From positions 2,232,001-2,296,000 of the forward strand of contig NZ_CP034157.1 of the NCBI RefSeq assembly GCF_003860565.1: 64,000 nt of DNA, read 5' to 3'. This document shows positions 1 through 8,302 of the stretch, piece after piece. Origin of the DNA: Cloacibacterium normanense (GTDB taxonomy: Bacteria > Bacteroidota > Bacteroidia > Flavobacteriales > Weeksellaceae). How positions within the stretch are numbered: position 1 is the stretch's first letter; each line of letters starts with the position of its first letter. The notes beneath the pieces were generated by a model. It worked only from the letters and a program-made list of their open reading frames with translations, was not told where the DNA came from and did not search any database. Made by a program: the position numbers and the translations under genes.

Positions 1-6
1 ACAAAA

Positions 7-1452
7 ATGGCTAATAAAGAAGAACAAATTGGCGCTGGTCAAGTAATTCATGCAGAAACCTTCAGAGATTCTGTATCAACTATAGAACAATCAGGTTCTA
101 GAAAATGGGTATATCCTAAAAAACCAAAAGGGAAATTTACCAATTACAGAGATATTGTCACGTTCATTTTATTAGCCATTTTCTTTATTACTCCATTTCT
201 TAAAATAAATGGAAATGCAATGCTCAAAATAAATATTATCGATAGAGAATTTTTTATTTTCGGGCAACCATTCTATCCGCAAGACTTCTTTATTCTTGCA
301 TTAGGAGCAATTACTTCTCTTGTTTTCATTATTCTTTTTACCGTAATCTTCGGAAGAATTTTCTGTGGTTGGATTTGTCCACAAACTATTTTTATGGAAG
401 GTGTTTTCCGTAAAATAGAATTTTGGATTGAAGGAGATAGAAACAAACAAATTAGATTAGCCAGTCAACCTTGGAATGCAGAAAAAATATGGAAAAAAGG
501 ATTGAAATGGTCTGTTTATGTAGTAATCTCACTTATCATTACTCACTGGATGTTTATGTACATCGTAGGTGTAGAAGACACGCTTAAAATTATGAGAGGA
601 GGACCGGTAGAATACCCTACTAATTTCATTGTAATGGTAATTTTCACTGGATTATTTTACTTCGTTTTTGCTTGGTTCAGAGAGCAAGTGTGTACACTTG
701 TTTGTCCTTATGGCAGATTACAAGGTGTATTGATTGACAAAGAAACCGTAAACGTTTTCTACGATTATAAAAGAGGTGAGAACAGAGCAAAATGGAGAAA
801 AGGTGAAGACAGAAAAGCTGCAGGAAAAGGAGATTGTATCGATTGTAATCAGTGCGTAGTCGTTTGTCCTACTGGTATTGACATCAGAAATGGTCAACAG
901 TTAGAATGTATCAACTGTACCATGTGTATTGATGCTTGTGATGAAGTAATGATCAAAACAGGTTTACCTACAGGTCTTATTCGTTACGCTACAGAAGACG
1001 AAATCGAAAAAGAAGAAAAATTCAAATTTACAAATAGAATGAAAGCGTACTCGCTTGTTCTATTAGCATTAGTTGGTGTTTTAGGTTTTTTATTAAACAA
1101 CAGAGGTGGTTTAGAAGCTAAATTCATAAAACCAGCGGGAAGTTCTTTCTATGTGAAAGACGGAAAAATTAATAATACCTACAATTACACCTTCCTAAAC
1201 AAAACTAATGATGATAAACTTGTTACCATAAAAGTAATTGAACCAAAACATGGTGAAGTTATTTTCAGTGGAAACAGTACTATCGCTCTAAAACGTGACA
1301 AAATCACCAAAGGAACTGTAAATGTAAGTTTCCCTGAAAAAGAAGTGAACCAACCAAAATTAATTGTTACTTTTGGCGTTTATGATTCTAAAGGAAAACT
1401 TTTAGACACTTTCGAAACTAATTTTGAAGGTCCATTTAAGTTACAATTCTAA
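7..1452 (+). CDS. ccoG: Cytochrome c oxidase accessory protein CcoG (FixG/RdxA polyferredoxin)
   Basis: This 481-residue inner-membrane Fe-S protein belongs to the CcoG/FixG/RdxA family, which helps assemble cbb3-type cytochrome oxidase, probably by reducing copper for insertion. Several membrane segments lie in the first 230 residues (about 48-70, 95-115, 165-190, 205-225). The motif GRIFCGWICP carries Cys120 and Cys124, and REQVCTLVCP follows near residue 230. A ferredoxin cluster site C277-x2-C280-x2-C283-x3-C287 is followed by a second set (CINCTMCIDAC). Another membrane helix near 345-365 precedes an Ig-like C-terminal domain. Length and order match the family. ccoH follows 20 bp later, so this is one operon; ccoNOP presumably lies upstream of the window. 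Confidence 0.95.
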   Translation: MANKEEQIGAGQVIHAETFRDSVSTIEQSGSRKWVYPKKPKGKFTNYRDIVTFILLAIFFITPFLKINGNAMLKINIIDREFFIFGQPFYPQDFFILALGAITSLVFIILFTVIFGRIFCGWICPQTIFMEGVFRKIEFWIEGDRNKQIRLASQPWNAEKIWKKGLKWSVYVVISLIITHWMFMYIVGVEDTLKIMRGGPVEYPTNFIVMVIFTGLFYFVFAWFREQVCTLVCPYGRLQGVLIDKETVNVFYDYKRGENRAKWRKGEDRKAAGKGDCIDCNQCVVVCPTGIDIRNGQQLECINCTMCIDACDEVMIKTGLPTGLIRYATEDEIEKEEKFKFTNRMKAYSLVLLALVGVLGFLLNNRGGLEAKFIKPAGSSFYVKDGKINNTYNYTFLNKTNDDKLVTIKVIEPKHGEVIFSGNSTIALKRDKITKGTVNVSFPEKEVNQPKLIVTFGVYDSKGKLLDTFETNFEGPFKLQF

Positions 1453-1472
1453 TTTTTTAAAAAATATTTTTA

Positions 1473-1922
1473 ATGAAATTCACTTGGGGACATGGTATAG
1501 TAGTCGCTTTAGGACTTTTTATATCCTTTATTTTGTATTTAATTTTCATTTTTCCAATTGGTAAACAGAATTCTGAATTGGTTACCGAAAATTATTATGA
1601 AGACGAATTATCTTATCAAAAAGTGATCGATGCTAAAAATAATGCCGCAACCTTAACTGCAAAACCTCAATATGCACAGTTGCCTTACGGAATTAGAATT
1701 GCTTTCCCTAAAGATATCAACAATGAAAATGCTAAAATAGAGTACTATTTATACAGAACCAATGACAAAACACAAGACAAAACAGGTTCTGTGCAACTAG
1801 ATGCAGATAATAGCTTTTTAATCCCTAAGAATTTTATGATTCCAGGTTCATATACACTAAAAGTTTTGTGGACTAAAGATGGAAAAGATTATCAAGTAGA
1901 TTATGATGTAGAATGGAAATAA
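1473..1922 (+). CDS. ccoH: FixH/CcoH family protein
   Basis: This 149-residue protein has one N-terminal membrane helix (about residues 7-28) and an extracytoplasmic domain of beta-strand character, as in FixH/CcoH, which supports maturation or stability of cbb3 oxidase. The conserved block after the helix (NSELVTENYYEDELSYQK) is typical of the Bacteroidota form. It lies 20 bp after ccoG and its end overlaps the next gene by 10 bp, which indicates translational coupling. Family assignment rests on position, topology and the ENYYEDELSYQ block. Confidence 0.88.
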   Translation: MKFTWGHGIVVALGLFISFILYLIFIFPIGKQNSELVTENYYEDELSYQKVIDAKNNAATLTAKPQYAQLPYGIRIAFPKDINNENAKIEYYLYRTNDKTQDKTGSVQLDADNSFLIPKNFMIPGSYTLKVLWTKDGKDYQVDYDVEWK

Positions 1923-2647
1923 CCCTTATTTTAGCGGCTCTAGGCTTAGGTTTTGCAAGCGGATTCCACTGTATAGGAATGTGCGGTCCCATTGCGCTTT
2001 CACTAGGATTGTCTAAAAAACAACAAGTTAATTTCCATCTTCAAAATCTTACTTATCAATTCGGCAGAATTCTCACTTATTCTATTTTAGGAGCCATTGT
2101 AGGAATTGTTGGCGAAGGTTTTCAGCTCGCAGGAATTCAGCAATACATCAGCATTTTTGCAGGAGTTTTATTGATGATTATGGCACTTTTCTCTTTCGGA
2201 GGAGATTTTGCCTCAAAAATTCCAGCCATTAATAATGCTTTGCTCAAAGTTAAAATCAATCTCGGAAAATTTTTACAAAAATCTGATTATTCCTCTCGAT
2301 TTTTAACAGGATTATTAAACGGACTTCTTCCTTGTGGAATGGTTTATATGGCACTTACTGCCAGTTTAGCAGCAGGCGGAATTTGGCAAAGCGCAAGTTT
2401 TATGGCTATTTTCGGTTTGGGAACATTTCCGTTCATGTTTGCCACTGTTCTTTTCGGAAATCTAATTAACACGGCTCTTCGAATCAAAATCCTTAAGATT
2501 GTACCGATTATCATGCTCATTTTAGGAGGTTTATTCATTCTAAGAGGTCTAGAATTAGGTATTCCTTACATCTCTCCTAAAAAGGAAGCTTTGAAGGTAG
2601 AAAAGAAAATGAACTCAGAGAAAACTTCAGACGAAAACTGTCACTAA
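1913..2647 (+). CDS. Sulfite exporter TauE/SafE-like (UreH/DsbD-like) membrane protein of the cbb3 locus
   Basis: This 244-residue polytopic membrane protein has about six helices. It contains the paired cysteine-glycine motifs typical of the TauE/SafE and DsbD/CcdA-like superfamily found next to ccoGH: GFHCIGMCGP at about residues 18-27 and GLLPCGMVYM at about 139-148. Members of this subgroup are thought to take part in copper or thiol handling during cytochrome oxidase biogenesis; that role is inferred from context. The start overlaps the end of ccoH by 10 bp. The C-terminus is short, charged and ends ENCH. It could instead be a metal or sulfur-compound exporter. Confidence 0.82.
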   Translation: MEITLILAALGLGFASGFHCIGMCGPIALSLGLSKKQQVNFHLQNLTYQFGRILTYSILGAIVGIVGEGFQLAGIQQYISIFAGVLLMIMALFSFGGDFASKIPAINNALLKVKINLGKFLQKSDYSSRFLTGLLNGLLPCGMVYMALTASLAAGGIWQSASFMAIFGLGTFPFMFATVLFGNLINTALRIKILKIVPIIMLILGGLFILRGLELGIPYISPKKEALKVEKKMNSEKTSDENCH

Positions 2648-2686
2648 TTTTTCTTACTTTTAGCTCAGAATTTTAAAATCAAATCT

Positions 2687-3472
2687 ATGCTTAAAAAATT
2701 TACTTTTTGGCTAATTCCACTATTGGCTATTATTCTCCAAGCTTGTGCTGTAGATTCTGTTACCACTTATCATCAAGATAAAACCACCAGCATTTTAATG
2801 AATATTAACATGAAAGAATTGTTGGGAATGGCAAAAAACATGGGTGGCGATTCTGCAAATTCTGATAATAAATTTAAGAATTTTGAACTTTTCCCAAAAA
2901 ATTGGAAAAACATGTACGAAATCATGCAAGAAGATTCAGAAAAAAAGGGAATCGCGATGACTAAAGACAAAGACAGCATTCAATTAATCAAAAAAATGTT
3001 TGTAAAATCTAATTTTGAAAATAATGAAATGACGGGAATTGCTTTTAAAATGGATAGATTAACTCCAGAGGAAATCAAAAATTTCTCTAGAACATCTAAA
3101 AAAAGCAATTTTATAAGCGCCACAAGTTCTGACAATACCATTTGGGACGGAAAAACATTAACATTAGATACAGAATATTTTAATCCTCAAACTTTTTCTG
3201 AAACCTTAAAAAAAGAAATGACTTTAGAAGCTAAAACGGATTCAGCTAAAGCAGAAGCAGAATCTGCACTTGCTATGATGAAGATGTTTAATACTAAATT
3301 CAACAACAAAATTAAGTTTGAAACCAAAATAAAATCCATCCAAGGAAAACACGATTGGGTAAAGAAAATAGACGATTATACCATTGATATGTCTTTCTCT
3401 TTTGAAGAACTTCTTGACGAAAGTTTAAAACTCAACGAAAAGGACAAAAAAGTAATCATCATTACAGAATAA
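2687..3472 (+). CDS. Hypothetical lipoprotein
   Basis: This 261-residue protein begins with a lipoprotein signal peptide; the lipobox ends IILQAC near residues 15-20. The mature part is rich in Lys, Met and Glu, with predicted long alpha-helical stretches such as EAKTDSAKAEAESALAMMKM, and ends in a FSFEELLDESL segment. I do not recognise a named family. It starts 39 bp after the TauE/SafE-like gene and is followed directly by a strong terminator, so it is probably the last gene of the cbb3 assembly operon. Whether it acts on the oxidase is not shown by the sequence. Confidence 0.75.
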   Translation: MLKKFTFWLIPLLAIILQACAVDSVTTYHQDKTTSILMNINMKELLGMAKNMGGDSANSDNKFKNFELFPKNWKNMYEIMQEDSEKKGIAMTKDKDSIQLIKKMFVKSNFENNEMTGIAFKMDRLTPEEIKNFSRTSKKSNFISATSSDNTIWDGKTLTLDTEYFNPQTFSETLKKEMTLEAKTDSAKAEAESALAMMKMFNTKFNNKIKFETKIKSIQGKHDWVKKIDDYTIDMSFSFEELLDESLKLNEKDKKVIIITE

Positions 3473-3475
3473 AAC

Positions 3476-3503
3476 AAAAACCACCGAAATTTCGGTGGTT
3501 TTT
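3476..3503. terminator. Bidirectional intrinsic terminator between the convergent cco operon and serS
   Basis: A perfect 18-bp palindrome (CCACCGAAATTTCGGTGG) is flanked by five A on the left and six or more T on the right, so it can end transcription from both directions. It lies 4 bp after the lipoprotein stop and about 37 bp from the serS stop. Confidence 0.9.
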
Positions 3504-3505
3504 TA

Positions 3506-3535
3506 TGCTGAAAGCTAATTGCTGAATGCAAAAAG
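3506..3535. repeat. Short degenerate GCTGAA/GCTAAT intergenic repeat
   Basis: The stretch contains GCTGAAAGCTAATTGCTGAA followed by a further TGCAAAAAGC unit, a degenerate tandem repeat of GCTGAA/GCTAAT type. Low-complexity spacers of this kind recur elsewhere in the window. No function is visible. Confidence 0.4.
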
Positions 3536-3539
3536 CATA

Positions 3540-4808
3540 TTAATCTATCATTTCAAATCTAGCGTATTCCGCTACTTTTTTCGGTAACTTAATTCCGCCT
3601 TCTACTTGATTATTTTCTAATAAAGCTGCCATAATTCTCGGTAAAGCCATTGCGGAACCGTTTAATGTATGGGCTAATTGCGTTCTTCCGTCTCCTTTGA
3701 ATCTGCATTTTAAACGATTCGCCTGGAAAGTTTCAAAATTAGAAACAGAAGAAACTTCTAACCATTTTTCTTGTGCTGCACTCCAAACTTCGAAATCATA
3801 AGTCATCGCAGAAGTAAACCCTTGATCACCACCACAAAGTCTTAAAATTCTGAAAGGCAATTCTAAATCTTCTAAAATAGATTTTACATGAGCTACCATT
3901 TCTTCTAAAGCTGCATAAGAATTTTCTGGCTTTTCTATTCTTACAATTTCTACTTTTTCGAATTGGTGTAATCTGTTCAAACCACGAACATGAGCACCAT
4001 AACTTCCCGCTTCTCTTCTATAACATTGTGAGAAAGCAGTATTCTTAATTGGCAAATCTTTTTCTTCTAAAATAACATCTCTGTAAATATTCGTTACGGG
4101 AACTTCCGCAGTCGGAATTAAATATAAATCATCAATTCCTACGTGATACATTTGACCTTCTTTGTCAGGCAATTGTCCGGTTCCATAACCAGAAGCTTCA
4201 TTCACAACATGAGGCGGATTTACTTCAAGATAACCAGCATCTGTATTTTTATCTAAGAAATATTGAACTAAAGCTCTTTGTAATCTCGCACCTTTTCCTA
4301 AATAAACTGGGAAACCAGCTCCTGCGATTTTTACACCTAATTCAAAATCAATCAAATTGTATTTTTTTGCCAATTCCCAATGCGGAATAGCACCTTCTCC
4401 CAATCCATGAACTTCGTGAGATTGATAAACGATTTCGTTATCATCAGCAGAAACGCCCGGTTTTACCAAATGGTAAGGAATATTTGGAATTTGGTATAAA
4501 ATATTAAGCAACGAAGTTTCTATTTCCGAAAGTTTTGTAGTAAGTTCTTTGGAAGACTCTTTGTATTGCGCAGTTTTAGATTTAGCAGCTTCGGCTTCTT
4601 CTTTTTTTCCTTCTCTCATTAAAATTCCTATTTCTTTAGAAATTTTATTGATTTCAGCCAATTGCGAGTCTAATTCTTGTTGTGTTTTTTTACGTTCGTC
4701 ATCTAATTGGATCGCTTCATCTACCAATTCTAATTGCTTAAAATTTCTTTTTTTAAGACCTTCTAAAACGCGTTCTTTTTCTTCGCGCAAAAAACTTACT
4801 TGTAACAT
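3540..4808 (-). CDS. serS: Serine--tRNA ligase
   Basis: This 422-residue class II aminoacyl-tRNA synthetase charges tRNA-Ser. The first roughly 110 residues form the long antiparallel coiled-coil arm (Lys/Glu-rich heptads) that grips the tRNA variable arm. Motif 2 is seen in FSQCYRREAGSYG near residue 260, and motif 3 in LNGSAMALPRIMAALLENNQ near 385-405. Family size is usual (420-430). It is transcribed alone or with little downstream, since a terminator follows. A TAnnTTTG box lies about 60 bp upstream of the start. Confidence 0.97.
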   Translation of the reverse strand: MLQVSFLREEKERVLEGLKKRNFKQLELVDEAIQLDDERKKTQQELDSQLAEINKISKEIGILMREGKKEEAEAAKSKTAQYKESSKELTTKLSEIETSLLNILYQIPNIPYHLVKPGVSADDNEIVYQSHEVHGLGEGAIPHWELAKKYNLIDFELGVKIAGAGFPVYLGKGARLQRALVQYFLDKNTDAGYLEVNPPHVVNEASGYGTGQLPDKEGQMYHVGIDDLYLIPTAEVPVTNIYRDVILEEKDLPIKNTAFSQCYRREAGSYGAHVRGLNRLHQFEKVEIVRIEKPENSYAALEEMVAHVKSILEDLELPFRILRLCGGDQGFTSAMTYDFEVWSAAQEKWLEVSSVSNFETFQANRLKCRFKGDGRTQLAHTLNGSAMALPRIMAALLENNQVEGGIKLPKKVAEYARFEMID

Positions 4809-4869
4809 CTTATTTGGTTTGAGAGTTAAGATTTGAGTCTAAATAAAACTCAAATTTTAATGATTTATG

Positions 4870-4877
4870 CAAATTTA
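4870..4877 (-). promoter_or_regulatory. Putative -7 box for serS (TAAATTTG)
   Basis: On the minus strand the sequence reads TAAATTTG, matching the Bacteroidota -7 consensus TAnnTTTG, 62 bp before the serS ATG. No clear TTG -33 element is seen at the expected distance, so the call is tentative. Confidence 0.4.
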
Positions 4878-4882
4878 CGGAA

Positions 4883-5389
4883 TTATTTTACGATATGAAT
4901 GATGTTTGGCTGTCCTTCCACTTTAGAAAATGAAAGTTTATTGTTATACCAAACTTTGGAAACTTGAAACAAGTTAGGAGACCAATTGTACACTACTTTT
5001 ACTGTGTCTACATCTGTTACCGTTTCTTTATTTACTATTTTAGAAAGATTGATGTAAAAATCAGACTGATACGTTTTTTGACTTGGCGAAATAGAATCCT
5101 TCAAAATTCTAACTGCACCAGTTGTGTAATCTACATAAGCTATCGTGTCTTGGTCTTTTTTTACAGAAATTCCTGTAATATCTTGCAAAGTTCTATCTGC
5201 ATTTAAATCCTGGGCTCTCACAGCGGTAAAACCTCCAGGAATATTAGTATTGAGCAAATCTTTTCCCGCAGCGTTTTTGATGTAAATATTAAGAACTTGG
5301 TCTATTTTCTGCAAGTCACTTTCATCTTCTCCTCTACAAGAGCTAAGAAAAATTAGAATCCCTAAAATGATTAATCTGCTGAACTTCAT
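4883..5389 (-). CDS. Hypothetical lipoprotein
   Basis: This 168-residue protein has a lipoprotein signal peptide with lipobox near LIFLSSC at about residues 13-19. The mature protein is beta-rich with no recognised family. It lies 18 bp downstream of the flippase gene on the same strand, so it is probably the last member of the polysaccharide-like group, although it also has its own promoter-like box right before its ATG. Function unknown. Confidence 0.7.
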   Translation of the reverse strand: MKFSRLIILGILIFLSSCRGEDESDLQKIDQVLNIYIKNAAGKDLLNTNIPGGFTAVRAQDLNADRTLQDITGISVKKDQDTIAYVDYTTGAVRILKDSISPSQKTYQSDFYINLSKIVNKETVTDVDTVKVVYNWSPNLFQVSKVWYNNKLSFSKVEGQPNIIHIVK

Positions 5390-5393
5390 ATTG

Positions 5394-5401
5394 CAAAGAT
5401 A
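5394..5401 (-). promoter_or_regulatory. Putative -7 box (TATCTTTG) just before the lipoprotein gene
   Basis: The minus strand reads TATCTTTG followed by CAAT and then the ATG of the lipoprotein at 5389. A start site 6-7 nt after the box would give a leaderless or nearly leaderless mRNA. No -33 TTG is obvious. Confidence 0.4.
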
Positions 5402-5407
5402 ATTTTT

Positions 5408-6652
5408 CTAAGCTAATTTTTTAAAATACTTCCAGAAAAAAAACATCCCAAGAAATCCCGAAAAAGTCATCGCTAAAAAAACACTGATTCCCATTCCTAA
5501 AATTTGAAATTTTGGAACTAAAATAAAAGCTGAAATACCCAAAACAATCAACGAAAATATAGAAATGATAGTGTTTTTCTTCATTTCTCCCACTGCAGAA
5601 AGTAAATTCCCGAATAAATTTCTAAATAACATATTCATTAAAAATGTTATGACCAAAATTAAAAACACTTGGGTTTCAGGAGCATATTGAGATGAGAAAA
5701 ATAACGTTAAAATTTCTTTGGCAAAGAAAAATGATATTCCAAAAATAACTAAACAAATCGGTATGAAAATTTTATAGTAATTCGAAATGTAATCTTTTAC
5801 AAATAATTGATTATGAGCGTTTTTAGCAATTTTTGGAAAATCTGCTTGTAACATAGATACTGCCAAAAAGGTAAGATTGGAAGGCAAAATAATCGCCACT
5901 TTATAATCTGCTACCGCATTTTCGTTTAGTAAAAATCCTAAAAGTAAAATATCTAAAGAAAATAATAAATCTGATAAAAAAGCAGTAAAAACTGCATGAA
6001 ATGAATAACTCCAAAGTTCTTTTTTTTGAAGTTTTGTTCTTTTAAAGTTTAGAATTTTATATTTAAAAAACCAGAATAAAGATAAAAATGGAGCAAGTGA
6101 AATAGCCAATAAATAACCTTTTAACCCGAAAAAGTAAGTTAAAATAATAATTAAAATCAGTCCAAAAACATTAACCACATTATTCACTCGAGCAAAGTTC
6201 TTGTTATCATGATACACTCTAAAGTAAGACTGTATGTGATTGAAAAAATAAAAACCAATCAGACGAATGGTAAAAAATATAAAAATCAGCAAAACATCTC
6301 CGTATTTCTGAACGAAAAAAAAGCTCGAAAGAATAAACAGAACAGAAAGAATTAAATGATATAAAAATCCTTGAAGAAAAAAATGCTGATGAAGTTTTTC
6401 TTTTTCTTCTGCTTGTTCTGCAATGGCACCGAATCTTAGAAATCCTTGCGCAGAACCAAATCCACTAAAAGTCACAAAAACTGCAAAAACAGAAGCCACA
6501 ATCGTCATGATTCCAAAATCACTTTGCGGAAGCATTCTTACCACCGCAATAGACGAAATAAATCCACAGATTTTTGCAATCAATAATGAAAAAAATACAT
6601 ATTGACCTTTATTTTTAAAAAAATTCTGCAAAAATTCTTGAAGACTCTTCAT
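5408..6652 (-). CDS. Oligosaccharide flippase family protein (Wzx-like, MATE/MOP superfamily)
   Basis: This 414-residue protein is almost entirely hydrophobic, with about 12 predicted membrane helices. Its N-terminal pattern (QYVFFSLLIAKICGFISSI, then VVRMLPQSDFGIMTIV) is typical of polysaccharide-unit flippases. Such proteins move lipid-linked sugar units across the inner membrane. The gene abuts the asparagine-synthase-like gene with no spacer and shares its strand with the glycosyltransferase beyond it, so a common role in a surface glycan is likely. The substrate cannot be read from sequence. Confidence 0.88.
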   Translation of the reverse strand: MKSLQEFLQNFFKNKGQYVFFSLLIAKICGFISSIAVVRMLPQSDFGIMTIVASVFAVFVTFSGFGSAQGFLRFGAIAEQAEEKEKLHQHFFLQGFLYHLILSVLFILSSFFFVQKYGDVLLIFIFFTIRLIGFYFFNHIQSYFRVYHDNKNFARVNNVVNVFGLILIIILTYFFGLKGYLLAISLAPFLSLFWFFKYKILNFKRTKLQKKELWSYSFHAVFTAFLSDLLFSLDILLLGFLLNENAVADYKVAIILPSNLTFLAVSMLQADFPKIAKNAHNQLFVKDYISNYYKIFIPICLVIFGISFFFAKEILTLFFSSQYAPETQVFLILVITFLMNMLFRNLFGNLLSAVGEMKKNTIISIFSLIVLGISAFILVPKFQILGMGISVFLAMTFSGFLGMFFFWKYFKKLA

Positions 6653-8302
6653 TTACGACAAATAATATTTAAAAATTGCTAAAATATTGACTGCAGAAGA
6701 TTTGGAGAAGAAATCTTTATGATGATATAACTCTAAAATGTCTTTTTGAAGTTCTTTATAATCGTCTAAAAGCCCAATATTTGATTGGAAATAATCGTTA
6801 TAAAAAGACTGAATTTCTGGACTTGAATCAAAATAATATTGATACGGATACATGCTTATTTTATATTCCTTTCCGAAAATTTTATTGTAAAAAACATTCA
6901 CCAATCTTTTGTTAAAATGATCTCCAAGAGTCGTTTTCCAATGAGCATCGGGTTTCATCATGGTTCGTTCCCATTTAAACAGAGTCGCCTCTTTACAATG
7001 TTCTTTAATCCATTCTAAGTAAAATCGATGATTAAATTTCCATTTTTCCGGCAAACTTATAGCAAAACTCATAAAATCTTTGGTCATAAAAGGAGAAGTC
7101 TGATACGAGAACTGTTGGAACACTTGACCTCCAAAAACCGCCCTGTTAAAAGCTATATTCCTGAGATAAAAAAGCTCTTCTCTCTCATATTGAGATTTTA
7201 TTTTTTCTAGATTTTCAGAAACTTTTGGTAAAAAATGACTATTGACTACTATTTTCTTGTTGGTAGGTTTTTGTACATCAGGAATCATGTTAAATCCACC
7301 TAAAACGCCATCACCAATTTGCCCAGAATGAATAAGGCCAAATTGTTCCTGATAAAACTGTTGCATTGCAAAATCTACATGAATAGAACCCGTATATAAA
7401 ACCATTCCTTCAGAAATAAAAACCATTTTATCTATATTTTTCAGGAAAATTCCTCCATCTAATGGAGCAAAATGGTAATCAAAATTAAATTTCTCGGCAA
7501 TTTTTCTAGAAATGGTTTCGTCTAAATAATTGCTCTGCGAAAAACAAAACATTTTATCGGGATTTAGCTGCAATTTTTCTGCATATAAAACCGCAATTCT
7601 ACTGTCTAAACCTCCGCTTAAAAGAGAAAAATGTTCTTTGCCGAGTTCATTATCTTTTTCATATTCTAGAGCGACAGATTTTGAGAAAATTTCATCAATG
7701 GTATTAATTGCCACTTTTTTACTTCCTGAAAACCGCTCTGCTTCTACATTAAAATATTGCTCTTCTTTTATAGATAAATTTTCTGCATCTACTTTTATAT
7801 ATGATGCGTCATAAATTTTGAAAATATCCTTAATCGGTGTTTTATTTTCAATGATATTGGTAAAAGCCAACATTTGGTATATACTTTCTACATCTATAGA
7901 AAAAGGAATTTTATTGGATTGTAAATCCTCCACAATATTTTTAATAGAAGTATCTATGATGATTAAATCCGTTGAACGATAATAAAAAACTTTTTGTGTA
8001 GAAGTAACATTGGTAAAAGCAAACACTGTTTTTTCACTTTTATCAATAATGAATCCTGAAAATTCACCTTCCAAAAGCGCAAAAAAATGTTGTCTTTTTT
8101 GTTTGAATAAATTAAGAACTAAGTCTTTAAAATTTATTGAAGCAAATTCTTGGCAAAGTGATTTCTTATTGAGAATTACACCTTCCATTGCAATGAGAAA
8201 ACTTTCATTTTCTACCATCACATTATCAAATGAACCTTCTTGAAATCTACAAAAAGATTCTATTTCTCCATTGAAAATTCTTACCGAAAATCCCTTTCTC
8301 AT
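6653..8302 (-). CDS. Asparagine synthase-like ATP-dependent amidotransferase without the Cys2 nucleophile
   Basis: This 549-residue protein has two parts. Residues 1-125 resemble the Ntn-type glutaminase fold of AsnB, but the protein starts MRKGF and lacks the Cys2 that hydrolyses glutamine. Residues about 200-545 form the ATP-pyrophosphatase synthetase domain with the PP-loop SGGLDS at 229-234. The intact PP-loop suggests substrate adenylation, with ammonia from elsewhere or an amine as acceptor, as in beta-lactam synthetase or lasso cyclase relatives. No peptide precursor or leader peptidase is nearby. It abuts the flippase gene and overlaps the GT4 gene by 4 bp (TCATGA on the plus strand), so a glycan modification role is the more cautious inference. 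Confidence 0.82.
   Translation of the reverse strand: MRKGFSVRIFNGEIESFCRFQEGSFDNVMVENESFLIAMEGVILNKKSLCQEFASINFKDLVLNLFKQKRQHFFALLEGEFSGFIIDKSEKTVFAFTNVTSTQKVFYYRSTDLIIIDTSIKNIVEDLQSNKIPFSIDVESIYQMLAFTNIIENKTPIKDIFKIYDASYIKVDAENLSIKEEQYFNVEAERFSGSKKVAINTIDEIFSKSVALEYEKDNELGKEHFSLLSGGLDSRIAVLYAEKLQLNPDKMFCFSQSNYLDETISRKIAEKFNFDYHFAPLDGGIFLKNIDKMVFISEGMVLYTGSIHVDFAMQQFYQEQFGLIHSGQIGDGVLGGFNMIPDVQKPTNKKIVVNSHFLPKVSENLEKIKSQYEREELFYLRNIAFNRAVFGGQVFQQFSYQTSPFMTKDFMSFAISLPEKWKFNHRFYLEWIKEHCKEATLFKWERTMMKPDAHWKTTLGDHFNKRLVNVFYNKIFGKEYKISMYPYQYYFDSSPEIQSFYNDYFQSNIGLLDDYKELQKDILELYHHKDFFSKSSAVNILAIFKYYLS

Noticed and set aside
2344-2538. Antisense 64-codon frame within the TauE/SafE-like gene
   Set aside because: It is a shadow of a well-supported membrane-protein gene; its composition follows from the codons on the other strand and it shows no family features.
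6653-8302. Lasso peptide biosynthesis cluster
   Set aside because: The enzyme lacks the Cys nucleophile like lasso cyclases, but no precursor peptide, leader peptidase or RRE-like gene was found nearby; neighbours are glycan genes.
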